From the NCBI RefSeq assembly GCF_901709675.1, contig NC_051100.1, forward strand, positions 13,004,286-13,068,285: a stretch of DNA of 64,000 nucleotides, read 5' to 3'. The position numbers and the translations under genes were made by a program. This DNA comes from Syngnathus acus. Its lineage: Eukaryota; Chordata; Actinopteri; Syngnathiformes; Syngnathidae. The notes beneath the pieces were generated by a model. The model did no database searches, had not been told where the DNA came from, and saw nothing but the letters and a program-made list of their open reading frames with translations. The stretch's first letter is position 1; every line of letters starts with the position of its first letter. Positions 30,500-40,549 of the stretch are shown here, piece after piece.

Positions 30500-31290
30500 T
30501 TTCCTTTTGACATCTCATCAGTCTTGTGTGTGTGTGTTTGTGTGCTAGACACATGCATATAGCTTTCTTTTTGTGGCAATTGGACTGCCTCCACAACTTT
30601 TTTTGCTGGCAAATCTTCTTCAGTCACTTTTCAATAATCTCCTGATTGTTTACAGCAAGAATGTTTACAATTTTGAAGAAAGAAAAAAGAAAAACTTCAA
30701 AAATGTTCAGCTTCTTCTAAGTCAGCCGGCCTCAGAGGTCTCACTCAAGGCTGTCGACAGTTCCCTTTTTCGAGACAGCTGTTTCCTCTTTTTCCTTTCT
30801 CAAAGATTCTGATAACCCACTCACTTCCCCAAAAAGAAAAAAAAGAATCAACAAAACAGCTGCCAATAGATTAATCAAAATTCTTGTTGTCTCAACTTTA
30901 TATAACCTAATCTCTCTTATTTTCCTGTGCAAATACTTGTATAGTCTTGACACAGCCAATCAACTAGTTCTCCTGACTTTAGGATTGAAATGTCTTTATT
31001 TCATAATTTTGCTTCATCCCATTTCAGACAGAATGCTCTCTGTCTTAAAAAAAATAAAGGAAAAGAAAAAAAAAAAAAATTCTATTAGGGCTAGACCCTA
31101 AACGAGTGTGGACCAGTTCCTGTAAACAACTAATCCCTCCACTTTTTTTTTTCCTTCCATTTTGCGGTGCAAACCAGACAAACTACAGTCTAGCAAATTC
31201 TTCAGTGCACCATTATAGCCAATTTTGTCTTACAACACATAACACCGACAGACAACATACAAACAAACAAGCAACGCAGCGCAAATGTCA
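30500..31290. repeat. interspersed repeat, copy 2
   Basis: Second copy, same orientation, of the repeat at 361-617 and 1301-1750. Here it is uninterrupted and lies inside the LTR element, between the 219-bp units and LTR copy 2. Confidence 0.5.
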
Positions 31291-32163
31291 TCTTCTCCCC
31301 GCTTCAAATACCCTGTGGGAAACACAGACTGTCCCTTTAACATTCTCCCCGAGCACACTCAACCCCCACCGGGCAAACGGCCTGCTCTGCTCTTTCTCTT
31401 TAGCTTTTTTCTTTTTTTCTTCATTCTCTAATACTCCTTCCTCAAAAAGCACACACACTATACAGCGAGGCGCCGCTCCGACGCCAGCTCTACTATGTAT
31501 TTAGCAAACTCTGGAGGCCAGCTTCGCTTCACAACTTTAACTTTAACTTTTAACAAGCCGCCTCCAAAAAGTAGTCTTAGGTTCGAGCTGTCTCCTTTCG
31601 AAGCCTTTCCGTGTGCACTCGGAATAGGGACGATACAGCTCTTAGTTACTCAACGGCACCTTTTGCGTCGCCTCTACTCAGAACACCAATTCGAGAACTC
31701 CCGCCTCGCTAATTGATGCTCTCAACGGCGGGATGCACTTTCTGCGTTTCAGTGTACCGCCACGCAAGAAACGTGCCCATGTACCGGCCCCTCTAGCTTT
31801 CGCAAGTTCTGCCGAATACTCTGCGTACAACATTAACGTTACTTTTAGTACTCCATACAAGTACAAGTTAAGAAGGAGATCATCCTTACTCATCCTTAAA
31901 GCAACGTGCTAAGGGGTAGCGGTCACCGTTTACTATGACACAAAACAGTTCTAATCCTCCCGTGCTACTAAAGGCTCTTTTCCAGGAAACTCTATTCCTT
32001 AAAGAGACTGTTCTTATGTCACTCAAGGCCGTTCTGACATTTGTTTGTATCAGTGAGCGGAAATGACAGTTCCTGGGAAGAAAAAACTGAAAAAACTCCA
32101 CACAGGTTTGTTTTGGAGCTGCGAGTAAATATTTATTAGTAAATCTTAAATCACAATCCCCCT
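31291..32163. other. LTR-element interior, unassigned
   Basis: No convincing gene. Between the repeat and the primer site of LTR copy 2. Confidence 0.35.
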
Positions 32164-32310
32164 CAACTCGTTGGGCGCCAAAATGTCAAACGCGCACTTT
32201 TTATCAAAGTGCCACCGGCTCCCCGGTAACGGGTTCAATAAGCCGGTGTGAAGGGACTCGTCCGTATCTAACCACCTGAGTTAAATTAATTCTACCGGAA
32301 TCAATCAATC
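32164..32310 (-). mobile_element. LTR copy 2 start with primer site, truncated
   Basis: TGTCAAACGCGC at 32184 begins an LTR like copies 1 and 3. On its left, the minus strand reads TGGCGCCCAACG, the first 12 nt of a tRNA-Lys primer site, after which the match fails. The LTR is cut at about 32310 by an L2-like LINE end. Confidence 0.7.
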
Positions 32311-32592
32311 TGGTGCTTCACTCCCCTCCTTGAAGGACATTTACACCTCCCATCTCACCCGCAAGGCGACCACGATTGTGAGTGATGTGAGTCACCCCGC
32401 TCACTCTTTGTTCGATTTTCTGCCATCTGGGAAGAGGTACAGGAGCCTGCGCTCCCGCACCACCAGACTCACCAACAGCTTCGTACTCCAGGCTGTTAGG
32501 ATCCTGAACTCTCTCCCCCCTTCTGCGTAGCATCCTGTACTTTTGCGCTATATTCTGACTGTCTGCTGTATGCACACTTTGACTTTGACTAA
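32311..32592 (+). mobile_element. L2/Rex-like LINE 3' end, second family
   Basis: The frame 32330-32530 encodes 'HLTRKATTIVSDVSHPAHSL' and 'FVLQAVRILNSLPPSA' before the stop, the C-terminal RT tail. The 3' end is a TGACTT repeat. The same family is on the minus strand at 47655-48002. Confidence 0.7.
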
Positions 32593-32604
32593 TTGGGATT
32601 GATC

Positions 32605-32825
32605 TCCAAAAAGCCTGTCTAGGAAGGCAGGGGAGAGTGTCAAAAAGAATTCGATAGAATAAGTCCTGATTCTATAATGTTGAAGGAGTTAGTAATGACA
32701 ACTTCCTCCTTTTCAAATTGTAAACGTCTCCTTAACAGGGCTCCTCAAAGCCTGTCTAGGAAAGCATTTGTCAGAGAGTGTCAAAGTGTAATGTTGAAAG
32801 GTTTTGTAATAGCAACTTCCATTTT
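32605..32825. repeat. inverted-repeat arm B
   Basis: Near-perfect reverse complement of 28260-28480. The two arms enclose 4.1 kb. Confidence 0.8.
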
Positions 32826-33134
32826 TTCCTCAAGCTCCTCTGAAAGTGCAGTTTTCTCCGTCTCCAGTATTTGAGTCCGCTCCAGGGCAAGGTCCAGCGC
32901 CTGCTTGAGATAATCTCGCTCAGATGCCAGCATATCCATTTCAATGGCTAGAATCTCATAACGCTGATGGTCTTCCAGTTGTTGACCAGAGTTCAACTGC
33001 TGTTCCTCAAGTTGTAGTATTAAATCTGTCACGTGGAGCTCCAGCAACTGGACTTTGTCTACGGCCTGGGATTTTTGCTGCATTTCGCTTTGGAGCTTGA
33101 GGTCAACTTCGGCTGCCTTCTGCTCCATTGCCAC
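32781..33134 (-). CDS. coiled-coil protein fragment after LTR copy 3 (Gag position)
   Basis: Minus frame of 117 aa, almost entirely heptad-like Leu/Gln/Glu sequence: 'LELHVTDLILQLEEQQLN', 'LASERDYLKQALDLALERTQ'. The frame is open upstream to the primer site at 33185, so the true start may lie earlier. Its place right after the primer site suggests the N-terminal part of Gag; coiled coils occur there in some retroviruses. The last ~15 residues come from inverted-repeat arm B, so the protein is truncated by that junction. No other domain is visible. Confidence 0.5.
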   Translation of the reverse strand: MAMEQKAAEVDLKLQSEMQQKSQAVDKVQLLELHVTDLILQLEEQQLNSGQQLEDHQRYEILAIEMDMLASERDYLKQALDLALERTQILETEKTALSEELEEKMEVAITKPFNITL

Positions 33135-33184
33135 GATTTGATCGTGGGCTTGCTGATTTTGCTGGCCGACGGTTTGAAGTTCAA

Positions 33185-33201
33185 CCCCACGTTGGGCGCC
33201 A
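33185..33201 (-). other. primer-binding site, tRNA-Lys type
   Basis: Minus strand TGGCGCCCAACGTGGGG, complementary to the 3' end of tRNA-Lys (CTT). It lies 3 nt from the LTR edge at 33205. Confidence 0.88.
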
Positions 33202-33204
33202 AAA

Positions 33205-34320
33205 TGTCAAACGCGCACTTTTTATCAAAGTGTCACCGGCTCCCCGTTAACGGGTTCGATAAGCCGGGGTGAAGGGACTCGTCCGTATCTAACCACCTGA
33301 GTTAAATTAATTCTACCGGAATCAATCTAATTTCTTTACGACGCCAATCCCTCTCAAGTCATCCGAGGCGCGAGCCGAGTAACTCAATTCGAGGCGAGTC
33401 GTCGAAAGGACCGCGCCATAATGATGGCTCCCTTCGGTTGTTTGATGCTTTTGTTATGTTACGGATATTTTTAGATGTCTTTGTTAAGACCTCAAGGATT
33501 CGTTACTTTACTAGAGCACCCTCGCCCTCAAGATAACTACTTCGAACCAGATCTGACAATTCCTGATGTTAAGGATTAAAGATGTCTTCACTTTAAAAAG
33601 AATTGAACGGATTTAAAGAATGACTATGATAGGGAAATAAAGACACTTTAAAGTTGTAATTACCGCATATAAAACCATGCTCAACATAGTTAATACGAAA
33701 TAATCGATAACCGAATTAAGGCTTAAGAAGAGATTTAATGAATAAGCAAGAATTACAAGTCGAAAAAACAAAAAAACAAGACTCACCCACTCAGAACAAA
33801 AGAGGAGACTGAAGGCGAGTAATCGGCTCTCCTTTGTTCCAAAATCCGAATTCTGTTTAAAAAAAAGAGGAAAGGTCTGGCCGTGAGGAGCATAGCCAAA
33901 AAAGTAAAATTGGCGTCTTCCCCTTTCTGCCCAGAGCGGCTGTCTCCTCTGCCTTCCTCGAAGCTTAAAATTTGACAAAGTCCAAGTCGAAGACTCTGGA
34001 AATTCATCTTAGTAGATTTTGATTCAATCTCAAAAAGAATGAAAAATCCATCTTCGTTCTTTTACTCCGGGCAGCGTCACGGCCATCGCCCTGACCAGGA
34101 AGAAGCGCGCCCGCTCTGTGTCCGGGCAACATATTTATAGGCTTCTGGCATTACCTCATCGTAATATGTAGGTGCACCACTGGTTGTCTTGGCAACCTTG
34201 CTTCAAGCAGCAACCACTGCGCCTGACCGCAGTCCGTCACCGGATGCAGATGTTTACTGTTTTGCTTGTTCTTTCTTTCACTATTAGCCCTTAATGTCTC
34301 CTCTCAACTTAATACATTCA
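33205..34320 (-). mobile_element. LTR copy 3 (5' LTR)
   Basis: It begins TGTCAAACGCGC beside the primer site and probably ends at about 34320 (ACATTCA). A TATA box (CTATAAATAT on the minus strand, 34131-34140) lies in the expected promoter part. Length is about 1.1 kb. The right edge is approximate because no TSD could be matched. Confidence 0.7.
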
Positions 34321-34619
34321 GGTATGGATGGAACACCAATGTTAAATACAGGTTGGACAAAACATTGCAACATGAATCACATATATCTTGTCTATAAAGA
34401 TATATCTCAACACATAATAGTACTTAACACAATAATGGGTTCCTCCAACTTAAACACATATATTGATATTGCTCAAGCTGTTACATCTTAAAATTACGGC
34501 ATAGCAAACTCATATTCCAAAATTGTCCATTGCTACGTGTTTGAACAGGTCGTGTCCTCCCAATTGCTAACAATTTACTAGATTTGTTCATTTCCATCAG
34601 GTCACCCCTATGTCAAGCT

Positions 34620-35217
34620 TTAACACCATCTCCTGGTGAAATTTTGAACTACTACATGTTTTGGGATAGCCAATGTGCCTGGGCCAAATTCAATACCTAA
34701 TTTTACACCATCTCGTACCACCATGCCACTTGACACAGTACTCAGCCACGCCCCCTCCACTTTTGCCGTTCCTGTCTCTCCTAAATAGTTGGTAATCCTT
34801 GATTGACAGCGATTCATCCGGTATATTATTGTGAGCCCACGTTTCAGTAACGCCCCCGATGTCTGCATCTAGGGTTTTCAGCAATATTTCATATTCATCC
34901 GTCTTATTTATCAATGACCTCGCGTTGCAGAGAGTTAACTTTGACATTCGCGGTTGCTCTCGTTCAGGTTTCACACACCGTATTGCAGACAGGGCACTCA
35001 CCCGTTCCTTCCTTTGTTTGGCATTCGGTCTGTGTCCTTCTATGATTATTTTCTGCCATCTGTTTTTACCGGCTTTAGATCCTCTTGCACAACTTATTTT
35101 GTGTGATATCCCGATGTTTGACAGCTTTTGTTGTATATTCCCATTTAGCTGGACAGCGTGTTTCCTTAGACTCATTAGGATGTGCGGATAGTATTTGTAA
35201 ATATTCAACCCTTCCAT
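34620..35217 (-). pseudogene. LINE endonuclease N-terminal fragment
   Basis: The minus frame 34690-35217 holds 'LTLCNARSLINKTDEYE', 'DIGGVTETWAHNNIPDES' and 'YQLFRRDRNGKSGGGVAEY', the first endonuclease motifs of CR1/L2-type LINEs; the second includes the catalytic ETW. The expected continuation is lost. Together with 26158-26760 it may be the two halves of one LINE split by the LTR element, but no joining TSD was seen. Confidence 0.68.
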
Positions 35218-35392
35218 CTCCTTTCAACTTCATAGATGGCCACGCATGAAGCAAAAACAGTTCCACACAGGATGCCGTGAAAAAAAGACTTTAAAAAAAC
35301 ACGACTAAAAACTAATTAAAACAAACTTAAAAGTCGGCGCACACGCAGACAACAAACACTGCAGCTGCCTTAAAGCGCCATGCCCTTTGATT

Positions 35393-35568
35393 CAACGATT
35401 TGAAAATCCTTCTCAACCCATATTCAATTGAATACACTACAAAGACAACACATTTAAGGTTCAAACTGATAAACTTCATTGTTTTTTGACAAATAATAAT
35501 TAACTTAGAATTTCATGGCTGCAACAAGTCCAGTAGAAGTTGGGAAAGGTGTAAAAAAAAATACTGAG
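35393..35568 (+). mobile_element. Tc1-like element, left terminal inverted repeat
   Basis: It matches the reverse complement of 41580-41724 over about 170 bp, for example 'aattgaatacactacaaag' and 'cttagaatttcatggctgc'. The outer ~65 bp of the TIR are missing on this side. The gypsy element inserted at its inner edge. Confidence 0.82.
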
Positions 35569-35765
35569 TGTCGTTATGTGCGTCGAAGCAAGCACCATAC
35601 GTTCAGAGGACAGCAGTTTAATAAACTCACACGAGGATCCAGAGAACAAAATCTATCACTTGGTTGCGTTACATCCGGGGAGCGAGAGGGAGCTTTTCCG
35701 TCCAAGCTACGGTAGCCGTGCGGGACATTCTTTTAGCACAATACACAATCATGCAATTATCTACA
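35569..35765 (-). repeat. gypsy 3' LTR
   Basis: 197 bp, TGTCGTTATG to ATCTACA. Differs from the other LTR mainly in a cluster near 35694-35710. Confidence 0.93.
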
Positions 35766-36013
35766 TCCTCTCCTTTTAGAACATTGCCTCTATAAAAAAT
35801 ATTGTCAACTAAAAAACTGTAATATACAAATGTGACATGACAGTCTAACAATAAACAATTCTGCGTAAAACTGGCAGCATAAAATTTACTGAATTAACAA
35901 ATTATTCCTCTTGGAAATGCACGAAGGTACACTTGATAATGATAACAAGTATGTAAACAACCTTAGAGCTTAACTTTTTTTTTTTTTCAAAATGCAACTA
36001 ACAAACATGCAGT

Positions 36014-39000
36014 TCAATCCATATACTTCGGATTCGGCTTAGATATCCGACCTGAGCAAGTCACATAAGCAGAGCAATTGTGTGACACTCGGGTGGGCAC
36101 GTCAGCTGGAGATGTTGTTGATTGCTCATTGGTGGAGTAGTGAGCAGATGGCTGAGAGAAGTGAGACGGTCGGGCATGTGGACTGGATAGAAGAGGGTCT
36201 GGCGTACTCTGAACCGGTGGTTGAGAGTGATGGTCAGAGTCGGCGTGCAAAGGTGGGGTTGGTTCAGCAACAGGAAGGATGTGACGGCGATTCCTCCTGT
36301 AGATACCTCCGTTGGATTCAACGATGTAGGAGCGCGGCTCTTTGCAAGCCTGAACCACTTTCCCGAGGCGGTCATATCCCTCTGCAGTCTGTAACCGGAC
36401 AATTTGTCCTCTCACAAGTGGCACCAGAGGGCGACTTGTTGCATCATAGTACTGCTTTTGAACAAGTCTTTTCCTTTGAAGCTGAGTAGCAACTTGTCCT
36501 GCACCCTTTATTGTAGGCACAAGCAGATTGTTGTTGACAGGAAATGTAGAACGTGTCTGGCGAGACATGAGACGCTGTGCAGGTGATCCAAGCGTGTTGT
36601 CTCGAGGAATGTTCCTGAGGTTGAGCAGGTTGAGAAAAACATCTGTTCCATCTCGGTGTGACTTTTCCATGAGCTGTTTGGCACTGCGGACGGCACGCTC
36701 GGCTAATCCATTTGACTGCGGGTATCCGGGACTGCTGGTAACGTGAGTAATGTCCCACTGTTTGGAAAAGTCGCGGAATCGTTGGCTTGTGTACTGTTTG
36801 CCATTATCAGAAATCAGTGTATGGGGTGCTCCATGAACAGAAAAATGTCTCTTTAGCTTTTTTATCACCGTAGCTGAAGACAAATCACGAAGCAGATCAA
36901 TTTCGAACCATCCCGAGTAGGAGTCTACAAGGACTGAATACTGTTGACCATGCCATTCAAAAATGTCTGTTGCGACCGTAGACCATGGCAGGGTAGGGAC
37001 AGGATGAGCTTTTAGCGGTTCCTTTTGCTGGTGTGGTCGTGTGCTATTGCATACAGCACAAGACAGTCGTACTTTTGTGATGTCCGTGTTCATGTTGGGC
37101 CAAACCACTGTACTTCTGGCTCTACATTTAGTTGATTCAAGGCCTGGGTGACCTCTATGCATAATCTGGATGTACTCTTGTTGCAGTGAGATATGTATGA
37201 CAGGTCTGTGTCCTTTAACAACAATACCTTCTTCCACTACCAACTCGTCTCTGTATGGAAAGTATGGGCGGACAGAGAGCGGTGCCTGACGTTCTTTGTT
37301 AGGCCATCCATTCTGGATCACATTGCTAAGAGTTTGAAGCACTTGGTCACTGGCAGTGTGTGTTCTCAGCTCTTCAAGCCTGGCTGTCGAGATAAAACTG
37401 ACTGACATGACTTCAAACGAGCTGTGAGCACTGGATAATTCAGAAACTTTACTGTTTGGGGCTCTTGACAGGGTGTCGGAAAGGTACATTTGCTTGCCCT
37501 TTTTATAAACCAAGGTGATGTCAAAAGCTTGTAGGCGAAGTAGCATCCTCTGCAGACGAGCTGGAGCTGTGAGGATCGGCTTCTTCAGTATAGTGACCAG
37601 AGGTTGGTGGTCTGTTTCAATGACAGTGTGCTTGCCATAGATGTAGTCCTTAAACTTAGTGCATGCAAAAACAACAGCAAGGAGTTCTTTTTCAATTTGC
37701 GCATAACGGGTTTCTGTATCTGACAATGTGCGAGATGCATACGCAATTGGCTTTCCATCTTGTAAACATGCTGCACCCAACCCATAACGAGATGCATCAC
37801 ATGTTAGCATCACAGGTTTCCCTACATCAAAATAAGAAAGGACAGGTGGGCTGGATAGACATGACTTCAATTTCTCAAATGCTTGTTGGTGTTGGGGGAG
37901 CCAGCACCATGCAGCGTCTTTGTGAGTGAGCTGCCTGAGTGGTGCTGCAATGTCGCTGAGATTCGGGATAAACTTCCCCAGGTAGTTCACCATGCCCAGG
38001 AATCGTTGCACAGCTAGGGCATCTTGCGGGACCGGCATCTCTGTGATGGCTTCTGTTTTCGTTGGATCGGCTTTCAGACCTTCTTTTGTGAATATGTGAC
38101 CAACATAGCAGACTTGGTCGAGCCGAAACTTGCACTTTTGAGAGTTGAGTCTAAGTTTGATCTCTTGTGCACGATCCAGTATTTTCTTCAGATTAGCATC
38201 ATGTTCTGCAGCATCGCGACCTCCCACAATTATGTCATCGACTATGACAGCACATGGGTAACCGGCAAACAGTTGTTCCATTGAGCTTTGGAAAACTTCA
38301 CTTGCTGAGTTAATGCCAAATGGCATGCGGAGAAATCGGTAGCGCCCAAAAGGTGTGCTGAATGTTGTCAACATGGATGACTTTTGATCTAGCTTAATTT
38401 GCCAAAAGGAGTTCTTGGCATCAAGCACCGAAAACAGGGTGGCACCTGACATTTTGCTGGCTACGTCTTCCACACTACGCATCGGATAGTGGGGTCTCTT
38501 TAAAGCAGTGTTCAAGTCTTTGGGGTTAATGCACAGTCGTAGCTCTTCTTTGTCTTTCTTGTGTGCAGCTACCATCGATGAAACCCAGTCCGTGGGCTCA
38601 GAGACGGGGCAGATGACTCCTTTACTTGTCATGTTATCAAGTTCAGCTTTAACGCGGGCCTGCATCGCCAAGGGGACACGGTGCGCTGGACGCACGACTG
38701 GCTGTACAGCTGGATCTAATACCATGGAGTAGGTGATTGGCAGTTCTCCTAATTCATCACTGAACACATCTTTGTATTCCTCTTTGATATGTTTGACAAA
38801 GTCTGTAACAGTCTCCGTACCGACCTGGTGCACGTGAGGGCTGAATGTGACAAGTCCGAGACGCATACATGCACGAAATCCCAAAAGTGGAATAACATCA
38901 CGCTCCACGAGGAAGAAGGGTAGCGTGTGTTGCTGTTCATTCAAGTAGCATGACAGTGAGACAAGACCTGCAGTTTCTATCTTGCTGCCGCCATAAGCCA

Positions 39001-40177
39001 CTAGATTTGTAGACTTGACACAGGGAATAATGTTCCCCTCTGAGAGTTGTACAAACATGTCCTTAGCCATTACATTACATTTCGCTCCGGTGTCAATTTT
39101 CATTTCAATGGGTTTCCCGTGCACATGCAGAGTGACAAATCCTTCATCTCTATTTTTCATATGTGCATTGATAGTGTCCACAGAAATTCCATCTACATAG
39201 TATGTATCATCATCAGCGGTGTATTCTTTCTCTTGCTCGATTTCCATGTGATACACTGGTCTTCTAGTGGAGCTTTTCTTTGTGAAACTCTTTCTTTCAG
39301 TGTTGTGATATGCTGGCTTTGACTTGCAGCAATCCCTGAAATGATTCATCTTTCCACATTTGTGACATTTCAAGCCAAACGCTGGACATTTATCTCTTTG
39401 CGCTGGGTGGCTGCCTCCACAATGATTACAAGTAGTGATGTTCTTTGAATCATATTGATTTGCTTTCTTATTTCTTGACCTGTACTGCCCTCTACTGGAG
39501 CTTTGTTGTAGCGCATCCACAGGGTTTACTTGCAGAGTTAATGCTCTTGTGTTTTCCTCGGTCATTTCATAGACACGGCAGATAGAAATTGCTTTAGCGA
39601 GGGTTAAGTCACTATCGCGTAGCAGAGCCTTTCTTATACTTTCGTTGTTGATGCCACACACGATTCTATCACAAATCAATTCGTCTGTGAGTTCTGCAAA
39701 GTGGCAACTTTTTGCTGTTATCTTCAAATCACTGATGAAAGATTCAATAGTCTCACCTTGCTTCTGATTTCGAGTGTGAAACTTGTGCCTTTCCATCGTC
39801 TTGTTGTGTTGTGGATTGCACATTTCTCGAAATTTTCGTTTGAGACATGTGGGGTCTTCCCGAGAGTCGGCCGGGACCATGACGGCTCCATTTTCTCCTG
39901 GCGCTCTCACTTCCGCAGCGTATACAAATGAACGCTCCCGTTCAATGGCTTCTGCTCCTGCAAGGTTGAGGAGGATGTACACTTTTGTCTTGGCAGGTTT
40001 ATCCGCGTGTGCAGCCTCGATAAAAATGTCATATTCTCTTTCAAAAATACGGCAACTCTCGGCAACGTCTCCTTCAAAAACAAGCGGGTCAGGCCTGCGA
40101 AATCCTTCCGCCATAGCTAGTCTTCCCTTCACACCTGACGCACAGCGAAGCACGGCGAAGAAAAAAACACCACTCAA
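36014..40177 (-). CDS. Gag-Pol polyprotein, intact (1387 aa)
   Basis: A single uninterrupted frame encodes the whole retrotransposon machinery. Gag occupies about residues 22-240. It is followed by a CCHC-like pair at 250-284 (CNHCGGSH..., CHKCGKMNHFRDC). The aspartic protease has DTGA at 362-365. The reverse transcriptase covers about 490-700, with the catalytic VDD at 646-648. RNase H covers about 785-905 (CDAS 793, E831, D856). The integrase has an H-H-C-C zinc region (H1007, H1010, C1040, C1043) and a D1071, D1124, E1160 triad with 35 residues between the last two. No chromodomain or env is seen. Met-22 (40114) fits better as the Gag start; the first 21 codons may be leader. All catalytic residues are present, so it could be active or recently so. 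It resembles the Mag/K02A2.6-like gypsy group. Confidence 0.93.
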   Translation of the reverse strand: MSGVFFFAVLRCASGVKGRLAMAEGFRRPDPLVFEGDVAESCRIFEREYDIFIEAAHADKPAKTKVYILLNLAGAEAIERERSFVYAAEVRAPGENGAVMVPADSREDPTCLKRKFREMCNPQHNKTMERHKFHTRNQKQGETIESFISDLKITAKSCHFAELTDELICDRIVCGINNESIRKALLRDSDLTLAKAISICRVYEMTEENTRALTLQVNPVDALQQSSSRGQYRSRNKKANQYDSKNITTCNHCGGSHPAQRDKCPAFGLKCHKCGKMNHFRDCCKSKPAYHNTERKSFTKKSSTRRPVYHMEIEQEKEYTADDDTYYVDGISVDTINAHMKNRDEGFVTLHVHGKPIEMKIDTGAKCNVMAKDMFVQLSEGNIIPCVKSTNLVAYGGSKIETAGLVSLSCYLNEQQHTLPFFLVERDVIPLLGFRACMRLGLVTFSPHVHQVGTETVTDFVKHIKEEYKDVFSDELGELPITYSMVLDPAVQPVVRPAHRVPLAMQARVKAELDNMTSKGVICPVSEPTDWVSSMVAAHKKDKEELRLCINPKDLNTALKRPHYPMRSVEDVASKMSGATLFSVLDAKNSFWQIKLDQKSSMLTTFSTPFGRYRFLRMPFGINSASEVFQSSMEQLFAGYPCAVIVDDIIVGGRDAAEHDANLKKILDRAQEIKLRLNSQKCKFRLDQVCYVGHIFTKEGLKADPTKTEAITEMPVPQDALAVQRFLGMVNYLGKFIPNLSDIAAPLRQLTHKDAAWCWLPQHQQAFEKLKSCLSSPPVLSYFDVGKPVMLTCDASRYGLGAACLQDGKPIAYASRTLSDTETRYAQIEKELLAVVFACTKFKDYIYGKHTVIETDHQPLVTILKKPILTAPARLQRMLLRLQAFDITLVYKKGKQMYLSDTLSRAPNSKVSELSSAHSSFEVMSVSFISTARLEELRTHTASDQVLQTLSNVIQNGWPNKERQAPLSVRPYFPYRDELVVEEGIVVKGHRPVIHISLQQEYIQIMHRGHPGLESTKCRARSTVVWPNMNTDITKVRLSCAVCNSTRPHQQKEPLKAHPVPTLPWSTVATDIFEWHGQQYSVLVDSYSGWFEIDLLRDLSSATVIKKLKRHFSVHGAPHTLISDNGKQYTSQRFRDFSKQWDITHVTSSPGYPQSNGLAERAVRSAKQLMEKSHRDGTDVFLNLLNLRNIPRDNTLGSPAQRLMSRQTRSTFPVNNNLLVPTIKGAGQVATQLQRKRLVQKQYYDATSRPLVPLVRGQIVRLQTAEGYDRLGKVVQACKEPRSYIVESNGGIYRRNRRHILPVAEPTPPLHADSDHHSQPPVQSTPDPLLSSPHARPSHFSQPSAHYSTNEQSTTSPADVPTRVSHNCSAYVTCSGRISKPNPKYMD

Positions 40178-40202
40178 TACACAGAGGGCAGGTCCGAGAC
40201 GC

Positions 40203-40214
40203 CTTCTGACACCA
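40203..40214 (-). other. primer-binding site, tRNA-Leu type
   Basis: Minus strand TGGTGTCAGAAG directly beside the 5' LTR; complementary to the 3' end CTTCTGACACCA of tRNA-Leu (CAG). Confidence 0.8.
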
Positions 40215-40411
40215 TGTCGTTATGTGCGTCGAAGCAAGCACCATACGTTCAGAGGACAGCAGTTTAATAAACTCACACGAGGATCCAGAGAACAAAATCT
40301 ATCACTTGGTTGCGTTACATCAGGGGAGCGAGAGGGAGCTTTTCCTTTGAAGCTGCGGTAGCCGTGCGGGACATTCTTTTAGCACAATACACAATCATGC
40401 AATTATCTACA
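40215..40411 (-). repeat. gypsy 5' LTR
   Basis: 197 bp; the promoter-bearing copy for the minus-strand element. Confidence 0.93.
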
Positions 40412-40549
40412 CTGAGAAAGCTGAGAAAAGCTCATCAAACACCTATTTGGAACATCCCACATGTGATCAGGCTAATTGGGAACAGGTGGGTACCATGATT
40501 AGGTATAAAAGGAGCCTCCCCAAACTTGCTCAGTCAATCACAAGCAAGG

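Larger units (their letters stand above)
35569..40411 (-). mobile_element. complete Ty3/gypsy-type LTR retrotransposon
   Basis: The 4843-bp element has two 197-bp LTRs (35569-35765 and 40215-40411), a 5-bp TSD (ctgag at 35564-35568 and 40412-40416), a primer site next to the 5' LTR (40203-40214, minus TGGTGTCAGAAG, matching the 3' end of tRNA-Leu) and a polypurine tract next to the 3' LTR (35766-35777, minus AAAAGGAGAGGA). The LTRs differ at about 5 of 197 positions by eye. It carries one long Gag-Pol frame and lies inside a Tc1-like element. Confidence 0.95.

Noticed and set aside
36061-39322. Several shorter frames overlapping the gypsy polyprotein
   Set aside because: They are shadow frames of the 1387-aa Gag-Pol frame and contain no motifs.
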